Shown in pieces: positions 8,905 through 18,600 of a stretch of 64,000 bases of DNA (its first letter is position 1; each line of letters starts with the position of its first letter). Under the pieces are notes generated by a model. It saw only the letters and a list, made by a program, of their open reading frames with translations, was not told where the DNA came from and searched no databases. This stretch comes from Luteolibacter yonseiensis (GTDB taxonomy: Bacteria > Verrucomicrobiota > Verrucomicrobiia > Verrucomicrobiales > Akkermansiaceae). The position numbers and the translations under genes were made by a program. Where the stretch lies: positions 372,001-436,000 of the forward strand of contig NZ_JAENIK010000012.1 of the NCBI RefSeq assembly GCF_016595465.1, read 5' to 3'.

Positions 8905-9345
8905 TCATTCGTCACAGATGCATGCGTATTCAGCATTGCTGCATTTCTTACAAACCGAAAGATCAAGCGGGATGCGGAAATTCTTCGACTTCGCATCGGC
9001 TGCGGTTTTGACCTGAACGACGACCGTGTAATGCTCGCCTTCAGGAAGAGGTGTTCTTGATACGAACAATTCTCCTTTTTTCTCGAATTCCACCTTCACC
9101 TTGCCTGACGGGGCTTCCGCGGTGGCAGTCACCGTTTGTGCCGAAAGAGACTGGGGCTTCAGGTCGGCGTCATAAAACGCGATGCTGACGGTGCGGTCCT
9201 TCTCAACGAAGAATTCGGCATTCTGTTTTTCGAGTTCCAAGACCCGGCCTTTGCGCGGACCGGCCTTGACTGCTGCGTCCGCAAGAGCGCTGCCCGCACA
9301 GGCGAGGAACAACGCGGCGGAGAGGATTGTTTTCAGTGTTTTCAT
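8905..9345 (-). CDS. Periplasmic RND-operon protein with C-terminal Cys cluster
   Basis: 146 residues with a clear signal peptide (MKTLKTILSAALFLACAGSALA). The mature part begins with a KAGPRKGRVLEL segment and then beta-rich sequence, reminiscent of the small domains attached to copper adaptors, but I cannot assign a family. The C-terminus is CKKCSNAEYACICDE, four Cys in 15 residues. The start ATG overlaps the stop of the preceding RND pump by four bases (ATGA), so translation is coupled. It may deliver metal to, or accept it from, that pump. Confidence 0.8.
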   Translation of the reverse strand: MKTLKTILSAALFLACAGSALADAAVKAGPRKGRVLELEKQNAEFFVEKDRTVSIAFYDADLKPQSLSAQTVTATAEAPSGKVKVEFEKKGELFVSRTPLPEGEHYTVVVQVKTAADAKSKNFRIPLDLSVCKKCSNAEYACICDE

Positions 9346-12300
9346 GCTTCGATTGGTATTTGGTTTCTAGGTTTGGTTTTTCTCTCCAGCCACTCGTAGA
9401 GCAAGGGCACCACAAGCAGGGTGAGGAAAGTGGAGGTTACGATTCCGCCGATGACGACGGTTGCGATAGGCCGCTGGACCTCGGCACCCGCGCCAGTGGC
9501 TATCGCCATCGGCAGGAATCCGAGCGAGGCAACGAGCGCGGTCATCAATTTGGGTCGCAGGCGTGTCAGGGTGCCTTCAACCACCGCCTCACGAAGGCCT
9601 TTGCCTTCCTCGCGCAACTGGTTGATGAATGAAATCAGCATGATGCCATTGAGCACGGCGATTCCGCTGAGTGCGATGAAGCCGACCGCCGCCGATATTG
9701 TAAATGGCATCCCGCGCAGCCAGAGGGCGAAGATCCCGCCTGTCACTGCCAGCGGCACGCAGAAGAAGATCAGAACCGCCTGCCGCAGCGATCCGAAGCT
9801 CAGGAAGATCAGCACGAAGATCAAAACGAGGGCGAGGGGCACGACGATCATCAACCGCTGCTTGGCCTCCATCAGGTTCTTGAATTGGCCGCCGAATTCG
9901 AAGTAGTAGCCATCGGGGAATCTGACCCTTTCGTGAATCAGCTTGGAGGCTTCCGCGACGAAGCCCGCCGTATCACGCCCGCGCACATTGATCAGCACCG
10001 AGACCCGTCGCTGGGTATCTTCGCGAGCGATTTGATTTACCTGTTCCACCAGCTTGACCTTCGCAACCTGCCCCAGGGCGAGCATCGATCCATCTTCGGT
10101 GCGGAGCGGCAATCTTTCCATCGCTGCCATGTCCTCGCGGCGATCTTCTGCGAGACGCACAACAATAGGAGTCCGTTGATTGCCTTCGATCATCGTTCCG
10201 ACTTCACCACCAGCCAGCGCGGTTTCAATCAACCTGTTGAGATCGTCTGCGTGGACGTTGAATTTTTGCATCGCCTCGCGGTCAGGCTGGATCTCGATCA
10301 TCGGGACTTTGCCGATCGCATCAAATTCGGTTTCAGCACCGCCGGGCATGCTATTGAGAACCTGCCTTACTTCACCTGCGAGACGCTCCAACTCATCATA
10401 GCTGGGGCCATAAATTTTACAGAGAAGATCCGCCCGCGATCCGGCCATGATTTCGTTGAAGCGCATTTGAATGGGCTGCGAAACGAGAATGTTCTGTCCC
10501 GGCACTTGCTGGAGAAGCCGGCGACGCATCATTTCCCCCAGTTCCTCCTTCGTGATGGTTTTGCCATCAATGAGCGGCCACTTTTCCTTCGGATGCAGCA
10601 TCACGTAAGTGTCCGAGACGTTCGGTCCCATCGGATCTGATGCGACCTCGGCTGTTCCGATTCGTGAGAAAACGTCCCTGACTTCCGGAAACTCGCGTCG
10701 GATAATGGCCTCCGATTGCTTCTGCAAATCAACCGACGAAGTAAGCCCCGCACTGCTGCTTCGGATCAGTTGGAATGTGAAGTCACCCTCATCGAGTTGG
10801 GGAATGAACTCCGATCCGAGTTTTGAAAAGATGAAAAGTGAAAAGCCGAATAGCGCCACCATTGGCAGGACCACGAGCCAACGGAAACGCAGGCCGAAAT
10901 TCAGAAGTGGTGTGTAGATTCGCTTCACCAGCGTCACCAGCCAGTTGTCCTTTTCCTTGATATTGCCGCCGAGCAGAAAGGAACAGAGCACCGGCATCAG
11001 GGTCACGGCTAGAACCAGTGAACCGGCAAGGGCCAGCATCACAACAATCGCCATCGGTTTGAACATTTTCCCTTCAATCCCTTGGAGAGCGAGAATCGGC
11101 AGGTAGACAACCGTGATGATCAATACCCCGAAAAACATCGGGTTTGCCACCTCTTTGGCCGAACGTAGAACTTCACGCGTCCGTTCCGCTGGTGTCAGTT
11201 TCCTGCCGAGGCTGTGTTGTTTCTCTCCCAAGTGCCTGACGATGTTCTCCACCATCACGACCGCGCCATCGATGATGAGGCCGAAATCGACCGCTCCCAA
11301 GCTCATCAGGTTGCCGGAGACACCCATGCGGACCATGCCGGTCATTGCAAAGAGCATTGATAGCGGGATGACCAGTGCGACGATAAACGCGGCACGGAAG
11401 TTACCGAGCAACAGGAATAGAACGACAATTACGAGAATCGCACCTTCCGTGAGATTTCTCTCAACGGTGTGGATCGTGCGGTTGACGAGTTCGCTGCGGT
11501 CATAGACAGGCTTGATCATCACGCCCAGCGGTAGTTTCTCCTGAATTTCTTCGAGTTTGGCCCTTACCGATCCTGCAACCAAGCGGGTGTTTTCTCCGGC
11601 GAGCATGATTGCCGCGCCAATGAGTGCTTCATCGCCCTCGTGGGTGCTGGCTCCCGTTCTGAATGAAGATCCGATTCCCACGGTGGCGACGTCACTCAAA
11701 AGGATGGGTTTGATACCTGCTCCGAATTTAAGAGGGAGCTTGGCGATTTCCTCGGCGGACGTCACCCGTGTGGGGGCACGCACGATCAACTGTTCTCCGC
11801 CGATTTCCACATATCCGCCACCGGCATTGTTGGTATTCTGTTCTACGATCTCGGCAAGGTTGCTGAGTGAAAGGCCGGACGCCGCCAACTTGGCGGGATC
11901 GGGTTGGATCACCAGTTGCCGTTCGTAACCACCGCTGGTGTTCACTTCCGCCACACCCACCGTGCCGCGCAAAAGTGGTTTCACCGTGTATTCTTGGATC
12001 TGACGAAGCGCCATCAGCTGTTCATCCCGGCTGGCGGGTTTGTCCTGGGCGTCCGGTTTGTAGTCCAGAGTGTAGTAGAAGATTTCCCCAAGTCCGGTTG
12101 CGATGGGAGCCAGCTTTGGCGAAAGGCCTTTGGGCAGATCGTCCAAAACACCTTGCAGACGTTCGGTCACCAGTTGCCGTGTCCGGTAAAGATCCACCCC
12201 ATCCTTGAAAGTCATCGTCACCTGTGAGAGGCCGAATTTCGACAATGACCTGAGTTCGACCATTTCGGGTAGTCCGGCCATTTCACTTTCAATCGGGAAG

Positions 12301-12497
12301 CTTACCAGCTTCTCAACCTCTTCCGGAGCGAGAGCGGGAACAGCGGTATTGATCTGCACCTGCGGGTTGGTGATGTCCGGCACCGCGTCAATCGGCAGCC
12401 GGATCATCGCCCATACACCCACAGCCAGCAGGACAACGGTGCCAAGGAGCACTGCCACGCGCTGGCGCATGACAAAATCTAACAAATGGTTCAGCAT
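9342..12497 (-). CDS. Second heavy-metal RND transporter, CzcA/CnrA class
   Basis: 1051-residue inner-membrane RND pump. The fourth-helix motif reads DFGLIIDGAVVMVEN (about residues 404-418), which places it with the HME1/HME2 divalent-metal pumps (Zn, Co, Cd or Ni) and not with the Cu/Ag pumps. The N-terminus MLNHLLDFVMRQR and both periplasmic loops are intact. It starts 6 bases after the adaptor gene and its stop overlaps the downstream 146-residue gene. Its partners (a very short adaptor with a CTCGH tail and a Cys-tailed periplasmic protein) suggest a thiophilic substrate, so the metal is uncertain. Confidence 0.93.
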   Translation of the reverse strand: MLNHLLDFVMRQRVAVLLGTVVLLAVGVWAMIRLPIDAVPDITNPQVQINTAVPALAPEEVEKLVSFPIESEMAGLPEMVELRSLSKFGLSQVTMTFKDGVDLYRTRQLVTERLQGVLDDLPKGLSPKLAPIATGLGEIFYYTLDYKPDAQDKPASRDEQLMALRQIQEYTVKPLLRGTVGVAEVNTSGGYERQLVIQPDPAKLAASGLSLSNLAEIVEQNTNNAGGGYVEIGGEQLIVRAPTRVTSAEEIAKLPLKFGAGIKPILLSDVATVGIGSSFRTGASTHEGDEALIGAAIMLAGENTRLVAGSVRAKLEEIQEKLPLGVMIKPVYDRSELVNRTIHTVERNLTEGAILVIVVLFLLLGNFRAAFIVALVIPLSMLFAMTGMVRMGVSGNLMSLGAVDFGLIIDGAVVMVENIVRHLGEKQHSLGRKLTPAERTREVLRSAKEVANPMFFGVLIITVVYLPILALQGIEGKMFKPMAIVVMLALAGSLVLAVTLMPVLCSFLLGGNIKEKDNWLVTLVKRIYTPLLNFGLRFRWLVVLPMVALFGFSLFIFSKLGSEFIPQLDEGDFTFQLIRSSSAGLTSSVDLQKQSEAIIRREFPEVRDVFSRIGTAEVASDPMGPNVSDTYVMLHPKEKWPLIDGKTITKEELGEMMRRRLLQQVPGQNILVSQPIQMRFNEIMAGSRADLLCKIYGPSYDELERLAGEVRQVLNSMPGGAETEFDAIGKVPMIEIQPDREAMQKFNVHADDLNRLIETALAGGEVGTMIEGNQRTPIVVRLAEDRREDMAAMERLPLRTEDGSMLALGQVAKVKLVEQVNQIAREDTQRRVSVLINVRGRDTAGFVAEASKLIHERVRFPDGYYFEFGGQFKNLMEAKQRLMIVVPLALVLIFVLIFLSFGSLRQAVLIFFCVPLAVTGGIFALWLRGMPFTISAAVGFIALSGIAVLNGIMLISFINQLREEGKGLREAVVEGTLTRLRPKLMTALVASLGFLPMAIATGAGAEVQRPIATVVIGGIVTSTFLTLLVVPLLYEWLERKTKPRNQIPIEA

Positions 12498-12503
12498 GTG
12501 CGT

Positions 12504-13217
12504 TTAATGTCCGCAGGTGCAGGCCTTGCCACCGCGGAGCACTTGCAGCTCCGCCATCCAAAGCGATTTGACCGGTGTGGTGACGACTTGATCGCCCGCG
12601 TAGAGACCGTCAACGATCTCGATGGAACGGTCATTGCTTGCTCCGATTTTGACGGGGGTGCGAATGAAGAACTTGCCGTTGACCGTGTAAACGAAAGTGC
12701 CTTCCGCTGTTTTGAGAAGGGCGCTGGGTGGAATCACCGGGACCTCAGATTCACCAATCTTGTGAAGCTGCGCGCCAAGTGCTTCACCCGTCGTCAAATC
12801 ACTTTCGGTCGAAATGGTGATTTCATGGTCCGACAGTGAGGCGAGTGGCATTGACTGTACACGGGAGATTTTTCCTTTCCGGATTTCACCGGACGAAGTG
12901 TTTAGCTCTATTTCCATTCCCTCGGCGGCAATCGCAGCCTGTGCCGGTGTGATCCAGCCCGACGCTGAATTTTTTGAATTTGCCGTCAATTTGATGGAGG
13001 TGGACGAATCAACTTTATCCTCCGCAACATCCTCAACCTTCAGGCCGATGGATCTTTGCATTTGATCGGTCAGCGACAGGCCTTCGCCCGCCTTGAACTG
13101 TGCTCCGTTTTCGACGGGTTTCTCGGTCGCTGCCGCTTCGGACTTCTGGCATGAGGAATTGAGGGCCGCGGTGGAAACAATCGCGGCTACGGTGAGGATC
13201 AGTGAGTAATTTTTCAT
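12504..13217 (-). CDS. Abbreviated RND adaptor lipoprotein with CTCGH tail
   Basis: 237 residues from ATG 13217 (MKNYSLILTVAAIVSTAALN, then SSC, a lipoprotein signal). The upstream frame extension to 13448 lies inside the TolC-like gene and is rejected. The C-terminal half matches the beta-barrel and membrane-proximal domains of CzcB/CusB-type adaptors (VPPSALLKTAEG-like segment, then DGLYAGDQVVTT). The biotinyl-lipoyl and alpha-hairpin regions that normally fill the N-terminal half are missing or replaced by about 60 residues around GWITPAQAAIAAEGMEIEL. It ends GGKACTCGH, a likely metal ligand set. Position between the channel and pump genes supports the adaptor role. Confidence 0.8.
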   Translation of the reverse strand: MKNYSLILTVAAIVSTAALNSSCQKSEAAATEKPVENGAQFKAGEGLSLTDQMQRSIGLKVEDVAEDKVDSSTSIKLTANSKNSASGWITPAQAAIAAEGMEIELNTSSGEIRKGKISRVQSMPLASLSDHEITISTESDLTTGEALGAQLHKIGESEVPVIPPSALLKTAEGTFVYTVNGKFFIRTPVKIGASNDRSIEIVDGLYAGDQVVTTPVKSLWMAELQVLRGGKACTCGH

Positions 13218-13224
13218 GGTATGA

Positions 13225-14523
13225 TTATTTTGATTTGGCAACAAGAGCAGGCGCTCCAACGAGTTGTTCGAGATCAATGGAGGCACGAAGGACTTCAAGC
13301 CGTGTGGTGTTGATCGCTTCGGTCGCCTCCAGGTATTTCTCCTGCATTTCGAGGTAGGTCGTAAGCGGAACCGCGCCCAAACGATAATGGCGGTCTGCGA
13401 GTGTGGCAGCTTCGGCAAATGATTGGAGAGCGCCAGGTTTCCAACCATCGAGCCTCTTTTGCTGTGCGCCCAGCAGCATCCAGGCTTCGGTCAATTCACG
13501 CTCGACCTCGCGGAAGGTCGTTTGCAATGACGCTTCCGCTTGCATTTTCCGGGCCTCGCTTGAGGAGACCGCCGCTTTGCCGTTGTCCCAAACGGGAAGC
13601 GGCATCGACAAGGAAAGGCCGACCACGGTTTCCCGGTCGCCCGCCTTCTCTTGTGAAAAATTAGGCCCGACGGTGAAGGTGGGATATTGCTCGTTTTTCG
13701 AAAGGGCTACTTTCAAACCCTGTTGTTCTAGTTCGGCACGCCTCACACGGAGATCGAAGTTGTTCCGGGCCGCCTGGTTGAGAAGAGAAACCAGTTCTTG
13801 TTGCTTCGGCGCTGGAAACTCGGTGCGTTTCACCTGCAATGGCGAGTCAGCACGACGTCCCATCAGTTGGTTGAGTTCCAGAAGAGCCTTTTGCATTTCA
13901 ACCGCCGCTTCACCGGCCCGGCGTTGGATGGATACCTCGGAGGCTTCGATGATTTTCGCCTCCAGCATCGGAGCCACGCCGCCTGGTTCGCGTTGGACAA
14001 TCACCTCCTTAACTGCGGTGAAACGATCCGAAACCTCTGCCGCCGCCGAGGCATTTTCCTGCTGAGTGGCCAAAGCGTAAGCGAGGAATTTCACTCTTGC
14101 GGCAAGAAATGCCCTGAACCTATCAAGGCCCAGTTCGGCAAGCGCGGTGTCGCGGTTGGCAATCGCCTTGCGAAGTCCCAGCCTGCCTGGCCATTCAACG
14201 GGTTGCATCAGAGCGACGGAGTAGGCAAGGCCCTCTGATCGGGCATCGCCTCCTGAAACGCTCTTCCTGCCAAGGCTGAGGTCCAGTTCCGGATTGCCAA
14301 GGCGTCCCGCTGTCTTTTGAGACGATTTCGCGACATCGATTTCGGCGCGGTAAAACTGAATTTCGGGATTACGAGCCAAGGTGATGCTCACGAGTCCGTC
14401 GATTGTCATCGGGACTGGTTGCGGGTCGGCAAAGGCAACGGATGCCAGCGAAAAAATAGAGAGGATGCCATGCCAGAGCGGCAATCGTAGGCATCGGGAC
14501 GCGGAGAGATTATGAAGGTTCAT
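13225..14523 (-). CDS. TolC-like outer-membrane channel of the second RND system
   Basis: Outer-membrane efflux protein, 432 residues from ATG 14523. The N-terminal signal is around PLWHGILSIFSLASVAFA. Two OEP repeats of long Glu/Arg/Ala-rich helices follow (roughly residues 45-235 and 240-425), including ITLARNPEIQFYRAE at the start of the first. The stop lies 7 bases before the adaptor start. The frame also opens further upstream, but the extension lacks signal character. Confidence 0.88.
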   Translation of the reverse strand: MNLHNLSASRCLRLPLWHGILSIFSLASVAFADPQPVPMTIDGLVSITLARNPEIQFYRAEIDVAKSSQKTAGRLGNPELDLSLGRKSVSGGDARSEGLAYSVALMQPVEWPGRLGLRKAIANRDTALAELGLDRFRAFLAARVKFLAYALATQQENASAAAEVSDRFTAVKEVIVQREPGGVAPMLEAKIIEASEVSIQRRAGEAAVEMQKALLELNQLMGRRADSPLQVKRTEFPAPKQQELVSLLNQAARNNFDLRVRRAELEQQGLKVALSKNEQYPTFTVGPNFSQEKAGDRETVVGLSLSMPLPVWDNGKAAVSSSEARKMQAEASLQTTFREVERELTEAWMLLGAQQKRLDGWKPGALQSFAEAATLADRHYRLGAVPLTTYLEMQEKYLEATEAINTTRLEVLRASIDLEQLVGAPALVAKSK

Positions 14524-14650
14524 CAACGAACGAAATAAGATCAGGAATAATTGAAAAAGAAGGACATCCGGCAAAATTGCGGACACGATACGTCAAAAAT
14601 TTGACGTAAAAAAGAGCATGCCTCAACGATGAGGATGCTCCAGGCCTTTT

Positions 14651-15058
14651 TCAGATATTCCAGATTTCAAGCAACGCTCGTCGCAGCCCCGGCTTATCAG
14701 GGCCACGAATTGGTGCACCCGGAACAAATGCCGGCTCGATCTCCGCGATAGGGCAAACTGGGGCCACAATCAAAGAAGGAAGTTCAAAGAACAAGGTGGG
14801 TGGAAAAGGACGCGGCTGCGAGGCTTCGGGGGTGTGGGGCAGCCCCTCGACATCCATGCAGCACGATTCACCATCCTTGCCGCAATCCGGGCAACATTTC
14901 AGCTTGTGGTTAGAGGTTTCGCCGTAAGACGTGAAGCCTTCGTGAACCCCGTGCTCAAGGAAACAGACACGAATGGGCCCGGCTGCTGCGGGAATCATGA
15001 TCCCGAAACATACCAAAAGCAGCGTTGCCAGTAGCCGTTGCACTGAGACCCTTTTCAT
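14651..15058 (-). CDS. Small exported Cys-rich protein heading the second RND operon
   Basis: 135 residues from ATG 15058. The signal is QRLLATLLLVCFGIMIPAAAG. After it comes a Cys-rich stretch (LKCCPDCGKDGESCC) and then a Pro-rich C-terminal half ending RRALLEIWNI. No family recognised. It lies 127 bases before the TolC-like gene on the same strand. Its layout (signal, Cys cluster, Pro-rich tail) is shared with the proteins at 7563-7928 and 22112-22477, although the sequences are hardly alike. Confidence 0.7.
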   Translation of the reverse strand: MKRVSVQRLLATLLLVCFGIMIPAAAGPIRVCFLEHGVHEGFTSYGETSNHKLKCCPDCGKDGESCCMDVEGLPHTPEASQPRPFPPTLFFELPSLIVAPVCPIAEIEPAFVPGAPIRGPDKPGLRRALLEIWNI

Positions 15059-15076
15059 GCCTCTAGGAGGCGGAGG

Positions 15077-15490
15077 TCAAGAGGATATTCCGAAAATATT
15101 CAGCGGATAACTGCCGCCGGTTACAGCCTGCGAGATCCTCGCAAATTTAAACGGGCGGGCGACTTGCGCCGGGATTCCCTCCGTCACTTTGCTCTTAAAA
15201 GTCGTGCTCATGTTTCTTGCCCGAGTCGGGCTATGGCAAGTCTTCGCCTCGCTAGCTCTTTCTTTTCGGAGTCGATCGTTTTTGCGCGCCCTCGCGAAAT
15301 AGCGCTTCCGAAATTCTGTTCCCCCATTGTTGATTCCGCATTTCTTCAGACAGCGGAAGTCAATCGAATCTGAAGGATTGCGAAGAGCCTGTAAGAATTT
15401 CTTTCTCAGCGTCGCAGAATCGATCCCGGCTAAGTCGCAGACCATTTCGAGATCACTTCCCTCATCGTTCTGGTCCATCAGCCAATGCAC
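15077..15490 (-). CDS. Doubtful open frame between the two RND operons
   Basis: A 137-residue frame from GTG 15490. Only the first 40 residues or so (HWLMDQNDEGSDLEMVCDLA, then GIDSATLRKKF) look like protein; from memory they resemble a short helical motif in small phage and plasmid proteins (residue pattern WL-D-ED-VC-LGLD--R). The rest is basic and without structure. The frame extends upstream to a TGA at 15556 without an ATG. It may be a decayed fragment. The remainder of 15059-15674 shows nothing else I can support. Confidence 0.25.
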   Translation of the reverse strand: MHWLMDQNDEGSDLEMVCDLAGIDSATLRKKFLQALRNPSDSIDFRCLKKCGINNGGTEFRKRYFARARKNDRLRKERASEAKTCHSPTRARNMSTTFKSKVTEGIPAQVARPFKFARISQAVTGGSYPLNIFGISS

Positions 15491-15674
15491 GGCTTCGTCA
15501 CGCGCCTTGATCGCAGCCTTTTTCCGACTTTGGCTGGTGGCATTGATGATGCCTCAGGTGAATGACTTTGTGACCCACATTGAGCCCTTTCGTCCGTCCA
15601 CGCAGCCAATCTGGAGGAAAGTCAAAAAATATTGCGCGAACTACTTTCCCTCCAGGGATGCAATGTGGAATAAG

Positions 15675-18600
15675 TCACGGCTTTTCATGGATTGTGGTAT
15701 TGAGTGACGCGTGGAGAGTGCCTTTTTTTAACTCACGTCCGCGCAACCAGAGGAAAATCACCGGGGTAACGATGAGGATATGGAGCAAGCTGGAAATCAT
15801 ACCACCGATGACCGGCGTGGCTAATGGCTTCATGATTTCCGCACCCTGGCGATGGCTCCACATGATCGGCATCAGGCTCGCAACGATGGTGGCGACGGTC
15901 ATGACCTTCGGCCGAAGGCGCAGCCGGGCACCGTCTTTCACTGCTTGCACGAGGTCCTCGTAGGTGAAAGCCGCGCCCTTCTCCGCGAGGCGGGCTTTCA
16001 CTGTTTCCTCCAGATAGACGACCATCACGACGCCCGTTTGCACGGCGGTTCCGAACAATGCGATGTAGCCGACCCAAACCGCGCCATTGAAATTGTAGCC
16101 TAGCAGTTTCTGCAAGAGCACGCCACCGCTCAGGGCGAAGGGCACGGCGAGCATCACGTGAGCCGCTTCCAAGGCACTGTGGTAGACGAAGTAGAGAAGG
16201 ACGAATATCACAATCAGCACCAGCGGGAAGACGAGCACCATGGTCTTGGTGAAACGACGCTGGTTCTCGAACTCGCCGGTCATTTTGTAAGTCATGCCTT
16301 CCAAGTCGATGGTCTTGAGCTTCCGCTCGATTTCCTCGACGAAGCCGCCAAGATCGCGGTCTTGCACGTTGGCTTGGACATAGGAGCGAAGCAGGCCGTT
16401 CTCAGAGGCGATCTCATTTGCCCCGATCTCGCGGGTGATCTTGGCGACCATCCCGAGCGGTATGTAGGGAACCGTCTCGCTCCCTCCGCCGGTAGCCATG
16501 GCCGGGGCTGCCGCAGCCCCACCGCCACCGCCCATGCCTCCCATACCACCGGCAGGTGCGGATGGCGCGGCGCTCATGCCGGGCTTCGCCGCGACAAGTA
16601 TCCGGCTGAGTTTCTCGATGTCATCGCGCTCGCTGCGCTGGACCCGGATCTGGATGGGGAAACGTTCCCGACCTTCGATGGTGGTGCTGACGTTTTTCCC
16701 ACCGATGGAAATCTCGACGGCGTCCAGCACGTCCTTCGCGCTGAGGCCATAGCGTGCCATTGCCTGGCGATCCACCTTGATGTTGAGGTAGGGCTTTCCC
16801 TGCACGCGTGAGGCGGAAACTCCGGTGGCCCCGTCGATGCCATTCACAAGTTTCTCGATCTCGAAGGCCTTGCGTTGGATCTTGTCGAGATTGTCGCCGT
16901 AGATTTTCACACCGACTTGGGCGCGAATTCCCGTATAGAGCATGAGGATGCGGTTCTCGATGGGCTGGAGAAAAGCTGGAACGTAACCCGGGACCTCCTT
17001 CATTTTTTCAGTTAGCTCCGCCTTGAGCTTCTCGACGGTCATGCCGTCGCGCCAGTCAGGGTTGCGCTTCACCCGGAATTTGCCGTTCGGGATGTATTCC
17101 GGTTTGAGCATGATGGTGGTTTCCAACATTTCGGTGGGAGCTGGATCGGTGGCGGTTTCGAAACGACCGAGCTTACCCGCTACCGAGGCCACTTCGGGAA
17201 CTTCGCTGATGACCTTGTCCTGCCACGACATGACACGCTGGATTTCCTTGAGACCGGTCTTGGGCATCATCACCGGCATGTAGAGCAGGCTGCCCTCGTT
17301 GAGCGGCGGCATGAATTCCTTGCCGAAGCCAGTGACCAGATCGGCGGTGCGCTCATAACCCCTGTCGTGGATTCGTTTCACCCATGACCTAGGAAGACCG
17401 AAGGCGGTAATCAGAGAAACGGTCAGAATCAGCAATGCAGTGGTAACGACTGTTACCCGGTGCTTGAGCGCCCAGTTCAGCGTGGGTTCATAGAGACGGA
17501 GAAGGAACTTCATCACGATGTTCTTGTCCTCGGAATGGAAGGGTCCGCGCACGAGCAGCGAACAGAGCACCGGCACCAGGGTAACGGCTAACAGCGTGGA
17601 ACCGATCATCGCGAAGGTCTTGGTGAAGGCCAACGGATGGAAGAGTTTTCCTTCCTGTCCGGTGAGTGCGAACACTGGAACAAATGCGAGGATGATGATC
17701 GCCATAGCAAAGAAAATGGGCCTACCCACTTGCTTGCAGGCAACCAACGTGGTTTCCCACGTTTCCCTACGGGTGAGGACGCTGCCTTTTTCGTCCTCCG
17801 CCTTTTCGCAATGGCGCAAAACGTTTTCGGTCACGACGATGGCCGCGTCCACCAGCACGCCAATGGCGATCGCGATGCCGGTGAGTGACATGATGTTGCT
17901 GGTGATGTCGAATTCCTTCATCAATAGGAACGAGATCAGAATGGAGATCGGCAATGGCAGCGTGACGATGAGGATGCTCCGGAAGTGCCACAGGAAAATG
18001 ATGTGGGCCAGGGTCACCAAAATGATTTCCTCCAACAACGCGTGCTTCAGGGTGCCGATGGTGTTGTCGATGAGTTCACTGCGATCATAGAACGACCTGA
18101 TGGTGATACCGGGCGGCAGGCTCGGAGCGATCTGCGCGATCTTTTCCTTCACCCGCTCGATGACTGCCTTGGCGTTCTCACCGGTGCGCATGACCACCGT
18201 ACCGCCGACCGCTTCGTGGCCGTTGATGTCGAGTGCGCCACGCCGGAAGTCACCGCCGATCTGGACGGTCGCGATGTCCTTCAGATAGATCGGGGTGCCT
18301 TCCATGGCTTTGACCGTTACTAGCTCCAGGTCTTCGGGACTGGTGATGAGGCCGATGCCACGCAACACGAATTCCGCGCCGTTTTCCTCGACAACCTTTC
18401 CGCCGACGTTGAGGTTGGCGTTCTGGACGGCGGTCATGACCTCCATCATCGTGACGTTGGCGGCTCGCATCTTGGTTGATGAAAGCTCGATCTGATACTG
18501 CTTCACAAAGCCGCCGATGCTGGCGACTTCCGCCACGCCCTGCACGCTGGCGAGCTGATAGCGGACGTACCAATCCTGCACTGAGCGGAGCTTCGCAAGA

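Noticed and set aside
15059-15674. Further copies of the CAAGGGTTT promoter motif before the czc-type RND operons
   Set aside because: Neither this gap nor 7929-8313 contains the 9-mer, so the divalent-metal operons are probably regulated otherwise.
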